A stretch of DNA of 64,000 nt from Kribbella rubisoli (GCF_004217145.1 NZ_SHKR01000016.1:466852-530851), one strand, 5' to 3'. Positions 7,913-17,752 are shown, counted from the stretch's first letter. Notes: generated by a model not told the origin, from the letters alone. Translations and numbers: made by a program.

Positions 7913-8791
7913 ATGGTGACTGGGAAGCGTGCGTTCGGGTGGCCGTTGGTTGTCGCGCTCACCAACGGGCGCACCAGGATCTCCGACGAGCGGTTGACCG
8001 CGGCCGTGCGGGACAAGGTGGTCCTGGTGACCGGTTCGTCGTACGGGATCGGCGAGGCGACCGCGCGACGCCTGGCAGCAGCCGGAGCGACGGTGTTGCT
8101 CGTGGCGCGAACCGAGGAGCAGTTGCAGGTCGTGGCCGACGAGATCCGGGCGGACGGCGGGTCGGCGTACGTGTATCCGGCGAACCTTGCGGATCCTGCG
8201 GCGGTCGAGGAGCTTGTGCGGACGGTGCTGGCCGAGCACGAGCGGGTCGACGTCCTGGTGAGCAACGCGGGCAAGTCGATCAGGCGGTCGGTCGCCGACA
8301 CGTACCAGCGGTTCCACGACATCGAGCGGACGAATGCGATCAACTACCTCGGCCCGGCGAAGCTTGTGCTCGAGCTGCTCCCGTCGATGCGCGAGCGCGG
8401 GTCGGGTCACATCGTGAACGTGTCGACGGCCGGGGTGCGGACGCCACCGATGGCGCGGTGGTCGGCGTACCTGGCGTCGAAGAGTGCTTTTGATGTGTGG
8501 CTGCGGTGCGTGGCGCAGGAGGTTCGCGGGGACGGGGTGACGACGTCGACCGTCTATATGGGACTGGTGCACACGCGGATGAGTGAGCCGACGCCCCTGC
8601 TGAACAAGATGCCCGGCCTGACGCCAGAGCAGGCCGCCGATCAGGTGTGTACGGCGGTGGCGGAGCGGCCGCACAACATCACGCCGCCGTTCGTCCGCCC
8701 GGCCGATGCCGTGGGCAACTTGTTGCGGGTGCCGACGGACCGGTTGCTCGAGCAGTACTACCGGCGTACCGGAGGCGGGAAGAAGCGATGA
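7913..8791 (+). CDS. SDR family NAD(P)-dependent oxidoreductase
   Basis: A 292-aa classical short-chain dehydrogenase. The cofactor motif TGSSYGIGEATA (TGxxxGxG) lies near residue 45 after a 35-residue N-terminal extension. It is followed by NAG (VLVSNAGKS), the catalytic Ser in VNVSTAG and YLASK (Y-x3-K). The ATG at 7913 is the first after the hydrolase stop; the frame stays open upstream through the hydrolase gene, but that part is a shadow. The C-terminus resembles actinobacterial SDRs found beside fatty-acyl ligases. Its stop overlaps the ligase start as ATGA, indicating translational coupling. Confidence 0.9.
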   Translation: MVTGKRAFGWPLVVALTNGRTRISDERLTAAVRDKVVLVTGSSYGIGEATARRLAAAGATVLLVARTEEQLQVVADEIRADGGSAYVYPANLADPAAVEELVRTVLAEHERVDVLVSNAGKSIRRSVADTYQRFHDIERTNAINYLGPAKLVLELLPSMRERGSGHIVNVSTAGVRTPPMARWSAYLASKSAFDVWLRCVAQEVRGDGVTTSTVYMGLVHTRMSEPTPLLNKMPGLTPEQAADQVCTAVAERPHNITPPFVRPADAVGNLLRVPTDRLLEQYYRRTGGGKKR

Positions 8792-10392
8792 GAACGATCC
8801 GCCCGATCGGGCCGATCCGTCCGCCGGAGTGGCTGATCCAGAGCGCGGCCGACGTCGGCGAGTTGTCGGTCGCGCTGATCCGGTCCGGCGTCTGGCGATC
8901 GGCCGGGCCGGCGCAGCTCGTGCGGATCGAGCGCGCGTTGCGGACGTGGGGCCAGTCGATGGCTGCGCTCGGCGTGATCGCGGCGATCCGGTATCCCGAT
9001 CGTGCGGCGGTGATCTCAGGCGATCACCAGCTCACGTACGCCGAGCTGGACCGCCGGTGCGAGCGAATCGCGGCCGGCCTGCACGCGCAGTACGACATCG
9101 TTGCCGGCAGCAAGGTCGCCGTCCTTTGCCGGAACCACATCGGCTTCCTGGAGGCGACCCTGGCAGCGTCGCGGATCGGCGCCGACGTGCTGTTCGTCAA
9201 CACGGAGTTCGCTCCACCTCAACTGCGGGCTGTTCTCGAGCGGCACCGCCCGGATCTTCTGGTCCACGACGCAGAGTTCGCCGCGCCGGAAGATATCCCG
9301 GCGATCACGTCCGATCTCCAGGAAGTTGCCGACAGCCGTGCGGCGAGTGCGCCGACGCCCGATTCGGCTGGGCACATCACGATTCTGACCTCCGGGACGA
9401 CGGGCACACCGAAGGCAGCGCCGCGGGTGCCGACCGCTGCGGGGCTCGCGGGGCTGACCGCGAGTGCGCTGAGCAGGTTCGGGGTGCGATCGGGTGAGCC
9501 GGTGATTATCGGGCCGCCGTTGTTCCATGGGCTTGGATTGTTGACGTCGATGTTGGCCTTGTTTCTCGGGGCGCCGTTGGTGTTGCGGCCGCGGTTCGAC
9601 GCTGCGACGTTGCTGTCCGATGTGGAAAGGAACCGGGCGGGTGCGGTGGTCGCCGTGCCGGTGATGCTGCGGCGGTTGCTGGAGTTGGGGCCGACGGCGA
9701 TCGCGGAGTACGACCTGCGTTCGTTGCGGGCCGTGATCTCCGGGGCGTCGCAGCTCGGTGTGCCGCTGGCTGAGCGGTTCATCGAGCGGTTCGGGCCGGT
9801 GCTGTGCGACGCGTACGGGTCGAGCGAGGTCGGCATCGCCACGATCGCCAACTCCGCGGACCTGCTCGACGCGCCCGGCACGGTCGGTCGCCCGTGCCTC
9901 GGCAGCTCGATCCGGATCCTCGACGACCAGGACCACGCAGTGCCGACCGGCACGACCGGGCGGATCTTCGCGGGTGGCGGGCTCGTGTTCGGCGGGTACT
10001 CCGACGGTTCGAGCAAGACCGTGGTCGACGGGCGGATGAGCACCGGCGATCTCGGCCATCTCGACAATGCCGGCCGGCTGTTCGTCGACGGCCGCGAGGA
10101 CGACATGATCGTCTCCGGCGGCGAGAACGTGTACCCGGTCGAGGTCGAGGAGTGCCTCGCGGCGCATCCCGCGGTCGCCGAGGCGGTCGTCAGCGGCGTA
10201 CCCGACGATGACTTCGGTCAACGGCTGGTCGCGTACGTCGTACTGCGCGAGCCGGCGACCGAGGACGAGCTGATCGCGCACGTGAAGGCGAACCTGGCCC
10301 GCTACAAGACCCCGCGCCAGATCGTCATCCTCGACGAGTTCCCGCGCAACGCCACCGGCAAGGTCCTCCGCAGCAAACTCAGCCCGCCGTGA
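8788..10392 (+). CDS. AMP-binding acyl-CoA synthetase (FadD-like)
   Basis: A 534-aa ANL-superfamily adenylating enzyme that activates a carboxylic acid with ATP and usually transfers it to CoA. The P-loop A3 motif is LTSGTTGTPKAAP. The A5 region is DAYGSSEVG, A7 is STGDLGHLD, A8 is VDGREDDMIVSGGENVYPVEVEE (described by its key residues D..D..GGE), and A10 has the catalytic lysine in PRNATGKVLRSKL. The ATG at 8788 overlaps the SDR stop (ATGA). The coupling to an SDR and a hydrolase suggests a lipid or short acyl pathway; the substrate is unknown. The last 14 nt overlap the convergent LLM oxidoreductase gene. Confidence 0.9.
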   Translation: MRTIRPIGPIRPPEWLIQSAADVGELSVALIRSGVWRSAGPAQLVRIERALRTWGQSMAALGVIAAIRYPDRAAVISGDHQLTYAELDRRCERIAAGLHAQYDIVAGSKVAVLCRNHIGFLEATLAASRIGADVLFVNTEFAPPQLRAVLERHRPDLLVHDAEFAAPEDIPAITSDLQEVADSRAASAPTPDSAGHITILTSGTTGTPKAAPRVPTAAGLAGLTASALSRFGVRSGEPVIIGPPLFHGLGLLTSMLALFLGAPLVLRPRFDAATLLSDVERNRAGAVVAVPVMLRRLLELGPTAIAEYDLRSLRAVISGASQLGVPLAERFIERFGPVLCDAYGSSEVGIATIANSADLLDAPGTVGRPCLGSSIRILDDQDHAVPTGTTGRIFAGGGLVFGGYSDGSSKTVVDGRMSTGDLGHLDNAGRLFVDGREDDMIVSGGENVYPVEVEECLAAHPAVAEAVVSGVPDDDFGQRLVAYVVLREPATEDELIAHVKANLARYKTPRQIVILDEFPRNATGKVLRSKLSPP

Positions 10393-11161
10393 ACAGACCG
10401 TAGAACCGCGTCATCCGCTCGAGCGCGCCGCCCTCGTCCCCGAACGACACCGCGACCGTCTCGGCCCCGGCTTCGGCGAGCTCATGAGCCATCGCGACAA
10501 CAGGTCCCGGATCGCCTTCGGACCAGTCGAGCCGAGTGCCGACCTTCACCTGCCGCTCCCCGAACGACCGCAGCCGCGCGACCGCCGCGCTGAACCCGGC
10601 GCCGTCCAGTCCGAGCCCCTGCCACTCATCGCCGAACCGAGCCGCCCGCCGCAACGCCGGCGTCGTCGTACCGCCGATCATGATCGGCAACGGCGCCCGA
10701 AGCTTCGGCTCGAACACCCCGCCCCGGTCGCGCCCTTCGAACAGGTCGCGAAGGATCTCCAGCGAAGAGTCCGTACGCCGCCCGCGTTCCTCGAACGGGA
10801 CGCCGACGGCCGCGAATTCCTCGTGCGCCCAACCGGCCCCGAGCCCGAGTACGACGCGCTCGTCCGACAGCCGGTGCAACGTCGCAGCCTGCTTGGCGAC
10901 CACGAAGGCGCTTCGCATCGGCAACACCAGCACAGATGTCCCGAACCGGATCCGGCTCGTGCGCGCAGCAAGGTACCCGATTGTCACGAGCGGCTCGTAC
11001 ACACCGCCGTACGTCGAGCCGAACTCGCCCGGCGGGAGCAGGTGATCGGGCAACCACGCCGTACCGTAGCCAAGCTCCTCGGCTGCCACGGCCAGCTCGA
11101 CGAGTCGCTCGGGCGGCATCGCTGCCGACTCGTCCGGCAGGACCACCTGCAGCTCAACCAT
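10379..11161 (-). CDS. LLM class F420-dependent oxidoreductase
   Basis: A 260-aa bacterial luciferase-like TIM-barrel protein. Typical segments are GYGTAWLPDHLLPPGEF, RIRFGTSVLVLPMRSA, VLGLGAGWAHEEFAAVGVPF and PLPIMIGGTTTPALRRAA. Actinobacterial members usually use F420, and the G-x-G-W-x-x-E-F region matches the TIGR03619-like branch. The ATG at 11161 begins with the conserved beta-strand MVELQVVLP; the open frame upstream is not homologous. The gene is divergent from the Usp gene (58 nt between starts) and overlaps the acyl-CoA ligase end. Reaction and substrate unknown. Confidence 0.88.
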   Translation of the reverse strand: MVELQVVLPDESAAMPPERLVELAVAAEELGYGTAWLPDHLLPPGEFGSTYGGVYEPLVTIGYLAARTSRIRFGTSVLVLPMRSAFVVAKQAATLHRLSDERVVLGLGAGWAHEEFAAVGVPFEERGRRTDSSLEILRDLFEGRDRGGVFEPKLRAPLPIMIGGTTTPALRRAARFGDEWQGLGLDGAGFSAAVARLRSFGERQVKVGTRLDWSEGDPGPVVAMAHELAEAGAETVAVSFGDEGGALERMTRFYGLFTAG

Positions 11162-11219
11162 GCGCTTGACCTTAACCGCTTGTCCTGCGGTGGCGGCGAT
11201 TGATGGGAGAGTGGGTGCC

Positions 11220-11624
11220 GTGAAGATTCTCGTCGGATACGTACCAACGCCCGAAGGTGAGGCGGCGCTGGCCGCTGCGGCGACCGAGGCCGAACTGCGC
11301 GGCGCCTCGGTCCTGCTGCTGAACACCAGCCGCGGCGACTCCTACATCGACGCCCGCTACGCCAACGCCGACGAGATGGCTGCCGCTGAGGCCAGGCTGC
11401 GCGAGCAAGGCGTCGAGGTGACGATCCAGCAGGCGGTGACCGAAGGCGACGTGGCCGGCGCTCTACTCAAGGCGGCCGCCGCGGAGGACGTCGGGCTGAT
11501 CGTGCTCGGTCTGCGCCGCCGCTCCCCCGTCGGCAAACTGATCCTCGGCAGCACCGCCCAGCGCGTCCTGCTCGAGTCGCCCGTCCCGGTCCTCGCCGTC
11601 AAGGTCCCGTCACCACACGACTGA
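11220..11624 (+). CDS. Universal stress protein (UspA family)
   Basis: A 134-aa single-domain Usp. It starts with KILVGYVPTPEGEAALAAA and has a central beta-strand/helix pair (EGDVAGALLKAAAAEDVGLI). It ends with the nucleotide-binding tail GLRRRSPVGKLILGSTAQRV and PVPVLAVK. The GTG at 11220 is chosen because the family begins immediately there; an upstream in-frame ATG would add about 20 residues with no homology. Usp proteins are cytoplasmic and stress- or dormancy-related; the specific role is unknown. It is transcribed toward the next LLM gene, 78 nt away. Confidence 0.88.
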   Translation: MKILVGYVPTPEGEAALAAAATEAELRGASVLLLNTSRGDSYIDARYANADEMAAAEARLREQGVEVTIQQAVTEGDVAGALLKAAAAEDVGLIVLGLRRRSPVGKLILGSTAQRVLLESPVPVLAVKVPSPHD

Positions 11625-11702
11625 CCGCAAGAACGCGGAACCCGCTCCGACCCACAGGTGAACGGGCGCCTTCGGGGTGCCCTGGAGCGGAAGGAACTGT
11701 GC

Positions 11703-12569
11703 ATGTCATATCCCGAGGTTGGCGTCGGCCTGCCGGTGGTCGGGCTGTGCGGGCCAGATGCGGTGGTCGAGATCGCGACGGCCGCCGACGAGCTCGGATT
11801 CGCGGCGGTATCAGTCTTCGAGCGGCTGCTGGTGCCGGCGGCGCCCGATTGGGTGAACCACGCCGGATTGCCGAGGGAGACGGCCTACGACGCCTTGGAG
11901 ACGCTGACGTACGTGGCGGCGCGGACCGAGCGGGTCCGGCTGCACACCGCCGTACTCGTGCCGCTGTTCCAGCAGCCGGTCGTGCTGGCGCGGCGGGTTG
12001 CGACGATCGATCAGCTCTCGGGCGGGCGGATGGATCTGGGCATCGCGCTCGGTTGGCTGCCGGAGGAGTTCGTCGCTGCGGGCGTGCCGGCGCGCGGGCG
12101 GGTGGCGGCGTTCGAGGAGTCAGTCGCCGTACTGCGGGCTTGCTGGGGGCCTGATCCGGTCGAGTTCGCTGGTGAGCATTACACCGTGCCGATGGCGACG
12201 CTTGGGCCGAAGCCGGTGGCGCCGCTCACGCTGTACGGCGGTGGGGTCGCGCAGCCGGCGATCGAACGAGCTGCTCGGATCGCTGACGGGCTGACGCTTG
12301 CGCATCGCGACTGGGAGTCCACGTGTGCGGCGATCGGGTGGTATCACGAGGCCGGTGGTTCCGGGCCGATCGTCCTCCGGGCGGGGCCGATGAAACCGCA
12401 TCCGATGCTGCAAGGGCCGGTGGGTTTCACGCCCGAGACGATCCTCGATGACCTGCGGCGGGCGGCCGCCGAAGGGATCACCCGGGTGGACTGGGACCTC
12501 AACCTCATCGGCACGCCGATCCCCGACCAGGTCGCGGCGTTGAAGACGCTGGCGGGTCACCTGCGGTAA
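11703..12569 (+). CDS. LLM class F420-dependent oxidoreductase (TIGR03619-like)
   Basis: A 288-aa luciferase-like monooxygenase-family protein. Segments: VGLPVVGLCGPDAVVEIA, GFAAVSVFERLLVP, RVRLHTAVLVPLFQQPVVLARR and MDLGIALGWLPEEFVAAGV (the G-W-x-x-E-F signature). The ATG at 11703 follows a GGAAGGA ribosome binding site, which decides it over an upstream ATG at 11658. The second LLM enzyme within 1.3 kb, separated from the first by the Usp gene. Cofactor F420 rather than FMN is inferred from the lineage. Substrate unknown. Confidence 0.88.
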   Translation: MSYPEVGVGLPVVGLCGPDAVVEIATAADELGFAAVSVFERLLVPAAPDWVNHAGLPRETAYDALETLTYVAARTERVRLHTAVLVPLFQQPVVLARRVATIDQLSGGRMDLGIALGWLPEEFVAAGVPARGRVAAFEESVAVLRACWGPDPVEFAGEHYTVPMATLGPKPVAPLTLYGGGVAQPAIERAARIADGLTLAHRDWESTCAAIGWYHEAGGSGPIVLRAGPMKPHPMLQGPVGFTPETILDDLRRAAAEGITRVDWDLNLIGTPIPDQVAALKTLAGHLR

Positions 12570-12612
12570 TCCGGATGAGGGGCTGGGGCGGGCCGCCTAA
12601 ACTGGACTGGTT

Positions 12613-15600
12613 ATGCCTGATGCCCGGACCGAGTCCCCGAGTCCATCCCCAGTTCCCTCACAAGACCCAGCCGCCACACGTCGCCCTCGCCGTCGTCGCA
12701 GGCCGGGCACGGGAGGCAACAACGCCACCCCGGCACCCTCGACCGACGAGCGCGGCCAGCGCGGCGGCTCGCCCAGCACCCCGCCCACCGGAAACGGCGC
12801 TCGCAGCGGCGGCTCCTCCAGCACCCCACCCACCGGAGGCGGTGTGCGCAAGCGTCGCGGGCCCTCTAATGACACCGCCGTCGAGGACGGGGTGAGTTTG
12901 GCGGAGGTTGTTGCGCGGCTCGATGACCTGATGGCGTATGACCGGGAGCAGCTCGGGAAGCGGTTGGAGCGGGTTCGGACTACGAAGGAAGCGCGCAAGC
13001 GGGAGCAGGCGCTGCAGGGTGTGATCGGCGCGATCGAGCAGGCCGAGCGGCGGGTCGAGGTGCGGCGGAGCGCCGTACCGGAGATCACCTACCCGGAAGA
13101 GCTGCCGGTCAGTCAGCTGAAGGACGAGATCGCGGCGACGATCCGCGACAACCAGGTCGTGGTCGTCGCGGGCGAGACCGGTTCGGGTAAGACCACCCAG
13201 ATCCCGAAGATCTGTCTCGAGCTCGGGCGCGGCATCCACGGCATGATCGGCCACACCCAGCCCCGCCGGCTCGCCGCGCGAACAGTCGCCGAGCGGATCG
13301 CCGAAGAGCTGGGCACGGAGCTCGGCGAGACGATCGGTTTCGCCGTACGGTTCACCGACAAGGTCAGCGAGCGATCGCTGGTCAAGCTGATGACCGACGG
13401 CATCCTGCTGAACGAGCTCCAGCGCGACCGCGACCTCACCCGGTACGACACGCTCATCATCGACGAGGCGCACGAGCGCAGCCTGAACATCGACTTCATT
13501 CTCGGCTACCTCAAGCGCCTCCTCCCCCGCCGCCCCGACCTCAAGGTCATCATCACCTCGGCGACCATCGACCCGGAGCGCTTCGCCGCGCATTTCTCGG
13601 ACGCGAAGGGCAACCCGGCCCCGATCGTCGAGGTGTCCGGCCGGACCTACCCGGTCGAGGTGCGGTACCGCCCGGTCAACGACCCCGAGGACCCGGCGAC
13701 GATCGACCGCGACCAGACTCAGGCGATCCTCGACGCCGTCGACGAGCTCCAGTACGAGGCGGACGGCGACATCCTGGTCTTCCTCAGCGGCGAGCGGGAG
13801 ATCCGCGACACCGCCGACGCGCTGAACGACAAGTTCCGCGGCGACCGGCGTACGACGGAGATCCTGCCGCTCTACGCGAGGCTCTCGAACGCCGAGCAGC
13901 ATCGGGTCTTCCAGTCGCACTCGGCGCGCCGGATCGTGCTCGCGACCAACGTCGCCGAGACCTCGCTGACCGTCCCCGGCATCAAGTACGTCATCGACCC
14001 CGGTACGGCGCGCATCTCGCGCTACAGCCACCGCACGAAGGTCCAGCACCTGCCGATCGAGCCGGTCTCGCAGGCCAGCGCCAACCAGCGCAAGGGCCGC
14101 AGCGGCCGCACGAGCGACGGGATCGCGATCCGGCTGTACTCCGAGGAGGACTTCGACAACCGCCCGGAGTTCACCGACCCGGAGATCCTGCGCACCAACC
14201 TCGCGTCGGTCATCCTGCAGATGACCGCGATCGGGCTCGGCGACATCGCGGCGTTCCCGTTCATCGACGAGCCGGACAAACGCAGCATCACCGACGGCCT
14301 GCAGCTCCTCACCGAGCTCGGCGCGATCGACACCCCGAAGGGCGGACGGCTCACCCCGATCGGCCGCCAGCTCGCACAGATTCCGTTGGACCCACGGCTT
14401 GCCCGGATGATCGTCGAAGCCGACAAGCACGCGTGCGTCCGCGAGGTCATGGTCATCGCGTCCGCACTGTCGATCCAGGATCCGCGCGAGAGGCCGACCG
14501 ATGCCGAGGCGCAGGCCACCCAACAGCACGCCCGGTTCCGCGACCCCAACAGCGACTTCCTCGGATACCTGAACCTCTGGGGCTACCTGAAGAAGCAGCA
14601 GAAGGAGCTGTCCGGCAACCAGTTCCGCCGGATGTGCCGCAGCGAGTACCTCAACTACCTGCGCGTCCGCGAGTGGCAGGACATCTACGCGCAGCTCCGC
14701 CAGGTCGCGTCCCAGATCGGCGTCAAGCTCAACAGCGGCGAGCCGGCCGACCCGCAGAGCGTCCACATCTCGCTGATGTCCGGCCTGCTGTCGCACCTCG
14801 GGCTGAAGGACCCGGCCAACCAGCACCAGTACATCGGTGCCCGCGGCACCAAGTTCGCGATCTTCCCCGGCTCTGGCCTGTTCAAGAAACCACCGCAGTT
14901 CGTGATGGCCGCCGAGCTCGTCGAGACCTCACGGCTGTGGGCGCGGGTGAACGCGAAGATCGAGCCCGAGTGGGCCGAGGATCTCGCTCCGCACCTCATC
15001 AAACGGTCGTACTCCGAACCGCACTGGGAACGCAAAGCCGGCGCGGTCATGGCGTACGAGAAGGTCACGCTGTACGGCGTACCGATCGTCGCCAGGCGCA
15101 AGGTGAACTACGGCAAGGTCGACCCGGAGGTGTCGCGCGAGCTGTTCATCCGGCACGCGCTGGTCGAGGGCGACTGGGACACACACCACAAGTTCTTCCA
15201 TGAGAACCGCAAGCTGATCGAGGAAGTCGAGGAGCTCGAGGAGCGCACCCGGCGCCGCGACCTGCTCGTCGACGACGAGACCCTGTTCGCGTTCTACGAC
15301 GAACGGATCGGCCCCGAGGTCGTCACCGGACGGCACTTCGACACCTGGTGGAAGACCGCGCGGCAACGCGACCACGACCTGCTCGACTTCGAGCGCTCAC
15401 TCGTCGTTCGTGAGGGCGCCGAGGTCCGCGAGGAGGAGTTCCCGCTGCACTGGATGCAGAACGGGATGACCTTCGACCTGACGTACGCGTTCGAGCCGGG
15501 AACGGACGCGGACGGTGTGACCGTCCACATTCCGCTGCTGGTGCTGAACCAGATCACCGCGGACGGGTTCGAGTGGAGCGTGCCGGGCTTCCGCGAGGAA

Positions 15601-16803
15601 CTGGTCACCACCCTGATCAAGTCCTTGCCGAAGACGATCCGGCGCAACATCGTGCCCGCACCGGATCACGCCCGGCAGATCCTGCCTGAGCTGGACCCGG
15701 CGTCCGGACCGCTCACCGATGCGATGGCTCAAGCCCTGCGGGAGCTGCGCGGTGTCGTGATCGAGCCGAGCGACTGGGACTGGAGCCGGGTGCCGGAGCA
15801 TCTGCGGATGACGTTCCGGGTCGAGGACGACAAGCGCAAGACAGTTGCTGAGAGCAAGGACCTCGCGAAGCTGAAGGAGAAGCTGAAGCCGAAGACCACG
15901 GCCGCGATCTCGCAGGTCGCGTCGAAGGCAGTCAGCGGGCTGGAGAAGTCCGGTCTGACCGACTGGACGTTCGGTGACCTGCCGCGCAGCTTCTCCGAAC
16001 GCCGCAACGGCCTCACGGTCGCCGGCTACCCGGCGCTCGTCGACGAGGGCAAGACCGTCGCGATCCGGCTGCAGGAGACCGAACGCGATCAGGCCGCCGC
16101 GATGTGGGCCGGTACGCGCCGGCTCTTGCTGCTCACGATGCCCTCGGTGATCGACGTGGTACAGCGGCATCTGAGCAATCAGCAGAAGATGACGCTGATG
16201 GCCGGTCCGCATCGCAACGTCGGCGAACTGCTCGACGACGCGATCGGTGCGGCGGTCGATCAGCTCATGGCGGCCGCGGGCGGTCCGGCGTGGAATCTCA
16301 CGGCGTTCGCGATCCTGCGTGACGCCGTACGGTCGGACCTCGCGGACACCGTGCTGACGATCCTGCAGCAGGTCGAGCAGGTGCTCGGGCATGCGCGGAC
16401 CGTGGACAAGCAGATCTCGCGCGCGTCGAGCCCGGCGTTGATCGTGGCGTTGTCGGACGTCCGCGGACAGCTCGAACGGCTGGTCCACCCGGGCTTCATC
16501 ACCGAGACCGGCGCGAAGCGACTCCCGGACCTGGCTCGGTACCTGCGCGGCATGGAGCAGCGGCTGGCCAAGCTCGGTGAGAACGCGGCCCGCGACCGCT
16601 CCGGGATGGCGATCGTTCAGACGCTCACCGATGAGTACGAGAAGCGTCTGCGCGCCGTTCCGACCGGCAAGTACCCGAGCCCCGAGCTGCTCGAGGTCCG
16701 GTGGATGCTCGAGGAGCTGCGGATCAGCCTGTTCGCGCAGACGCTCGGTACGCCGTACCCGATCTCGGAGAAGCGGATCCGGAAGGCGCTGGCGGACAGC
16801 TAG
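12613..16803 (+). CDS. hrpA: ATP-dependent RNA helicase HrpA
   Basis: A 1396-aa DEAH-box helicase, in the usual HrpA size range. The first ~95 residues are a disordered Pro/Arg/Gly/Ser-rich extension. Walker A is AGETGSGKTTQIPK near residue 187, DEAH is IIDEAHERSLNIDF near residue 284, motif III is TSATID, and motif VI is QRKGRSGRTSDG. Winged-helix and OB-fold helicase-associated domains follow, then the HrpA-specific long C-terminal domain. In other bacteria HrpA acts on mRNA and stalled ribosomes; that role is carried over from the family. It stands alone between an LLM gene and a convergent WYL regulator (7 nt between stops). Confidence 0.94.
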   Translation: MPDARTESPSPSPVPSQDPAATRRPRRRRRPGTGGNNATPAPSTDERGQRGGSPSTPPTGNGARSGGSSSTPPTGGGVRKRRGPSNDTAVEDGVSLAEVVARLDDLMAYDREQLGKRLERVRTTKEARKREQALQGVIGAIEQAERRVEVRRSAVPEITYPEELPVSQLKDEIAATIRDNQVVVVAGETGSGKTTQIPKICLELGRGIHGMIGHTQPRRLAARTVAERIAEELGTELGETIGFAVRFTDKVSERSLVKLMTDGILLNELQRDRDLTRYDTLIIDEAHERSLNIDFILGYLKRLLPRRPDLKVIITSATIDPERFAAHFSDAKGNPAPIVEVSGRTYPVEVRYRPVNDPEDPATIDRDQTQAILDAVDELQYEADGDILVFLSGEREIRDTADALNDKFRGDRRTTEILPLYARLSNAEQHRVFQSHSARRIVLATNVAETSLTVPGIKYVIDPGTARISRYSHRTKVQHLPIEPVSQASANQRKGRSGRTSDGIAIRLYSEEDFDNRPEFTDPEILRTNLASVILQMTAIGLGDIAAFPFIDEPDKRSITDGLQLLTELGAIDTPKGGRLTPIGRQLAQIPLDPRLARMIVEADKHACVREVMVIASALSIQDPRERPTDAEAQATQQHARFRDPNSDFLGYLNLWGYLKKQQKELSGNQFRRMCRSEYLNYLRVREWQDIYAQLRQVASQIGVKLNSGEPADPQSVHISLMSGLLSHLGLKDPANQHQYIGARGTKFAIFPGSGLFKKPPQFVMAAELVETSRLWARVNAKIEPEWAEDLAPHLIKRSYSEPHWERKAGAVMAYEKVTLYGVPIVARRKVNYGKVDPEVSRELFIRHALVEGDWDTHHKFFHENRKLIEEVEELEERTRRRDLLVDDETLFAFYDERIGPEVVTGRHFDTWWKTARQRDHDLLDFERSLVVREGAEVREEEFPLHWMQNGMTFDLTYAFEPGTDADGVTVHIPLLVLNQITADGFEWSVPGFREELVTTLIKSLPKTIRRNIVPAPDHARQILPELDPASGPLTDAMAQALRELRGVVIEPSDWDWSRVPEHLRMTFRVEDDKRKTVAESKDLAKLKEKLKPKTTAAISQVASKAVSGLEKSGLTDWTFGDLPRSFSERRNGLTVAGYPALVDEGKTVAIRLQETERDQAAAMWAGTRRLLLLTMPSVIDVVQRHLSNQQKMTLMAGPHRNVGELLDDAIGAAVDQLMAAAGGPAWNLTAFAILRDAVRSDLADTVLTILQQVEQVLGHARTVDKQISRASSPALIVALSDVRGQLERLVHPGFITETGAKRLPDLARYLRGMEQRLAKLGENAARDRSGMAIVQTLTDEYEKRLRAVPTGKYPSPELLEVRWMLEELRISLFAQTLGTPYPISEKRIRKALADS

Positions 16804-16810
16804 GAAGCGG

Positions 16811-17752
16811 CTAGGAGTCGAGCAAGCGGCGGGCGTGGTCGTGGACGGCCGTGCGGAGTTCGGGTGGTTCGAGGATCTCGAACGGCCAGTAGAGGCGGAT
16901 GACCCCTGATACGAGGGGTCCCAGGTCGTTCGCGGCGAAGCGGACCTCGCAGGTGTTCTCGTCGATGGGATCGACCACGCCTTGGCTCGGCGGAATCAGC
17001 CGGGCGACCGTCGCGGCGTCGGCCTGTACGCGGACCCGGGCGACGATGTCCCACGGCGCCACTCCGGTGCCCTCGGCAACTAGTGCGACCGGATCGGGCG
17101 GGTCCTCGAACCGATAACGCGAGCCGGTCAGTGCAGGCTCGCTGATGCGGTCGACGCGGAAGGTACGCCAGGCCTGCCGATCGCGGTCGCGCGCGACGAG
17201 GTACCAGCGGCGGCCGGTGTGCACAATCTGGAGTGGCTCGACGCTGCGCTCGGACTCGCTTCCGTCATGCGTCCGGTAGCGGAACCGGATCCCTTCGATG
17301 TGACGGCAGCCGGCGGCCAGCGTGACCAGCACCTCGCCGTCGACCTGCGGCAGCTCCCCCTGCGGCAGCTGCGTGGTGTGCGCGCTGATGGCAGCGACCT
17401 GCTCCTGCAACCGTGCCGGCAGGACCTGATGAAGCTTGGCCAGCGCCGATACCGCAGCCTCCTCGACGCCTGACACGGTCGTGGTCGTCGCGACGCGCAG
17501 GCCGACCGCGATCGCCACAGCCTCCTCGTCCTCGAGCAGCAGCGGCGGCAGCCGGCCGCCGGGACCGAGGCGGTAGCCGCCGCCGATCCCGGCCTCGGCC
17601 TCGACCGGGTACCCGAGCGACCTGAGGCGCGTGACATCCCGGCGTACGGTCCGCGGCGTGACGTCGAGCCTGGCCGCCAGCTCCGTGCCCTCCCACTGCG
17701 GGCGCGACTGGAGCAGTGACAGCAGGCGGAGCAAGCGGGCTGCGGTATCCAT
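16811..17752 (-). CDS. WYL-domain transcriptional regulator (YafY/DeoR-like HTH)
   Basis: 313 aa. The N-terminal HTH_11 winged helix is MDTAARLLRLLSLLQSRPQW with recognition helix VTPRTVRRDVTRL and wing GYPVEAEAGIGGGYRLG. A central helical segment follows, then a WYL domain with the hallmark GRRWYLVARDRDRQAWRTFR and RISEP, and a WCX-type C-terminal beta domain. WYL regulators bind a nucleic acid or nucleotide ligand. The ATG at 17752 is the clear start. It is divergent from the DinB-ankyrin gene, with only 63 nt between starts, so that gene is the likely target. Confidence 0.92.
   Translation of the reverse strand: MDTAARLLRLLSLLQSRPQWEGTELAARLDVTPRTVRRDVTRLRSLGYPVEAEAGIGGGYRLGPGGRLPPLLLEDEEAVAIAVGLRVATTTTVSGVEEAAVSALAKLHQVLPARLQEQVAAISAHTTQLPQGELPQVDGEVLVTLAAGCRHIEGIRFRYRTHDGSESERSVEPLQIVHTGRRWYLVARDRDRQAWRTFRVDRISEPALTGSRYRFEDPPDPVALVAEGTGVAPWDIVARVRVQADAATVARLIPPSQGVVDPIDENTCEVRFAANDLGPLVSGVIRLYWPFEILEPPELRTAVHDHARRLLDS

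Noticed and set aside
7096..10392. Ole (olefin) biosynthesis cluster
   Set aside because: The hydrolase, SDR and ligase types are superficially similar, but there is no OleA-like thiolase and the SDR is of the short classical type, not the extended OleD type.
12658..14826. 722-aa minus-strand open frame
   Set aside because: It is the antisense shadow of the hrpA gene; the sense frame has full helicase motifs.
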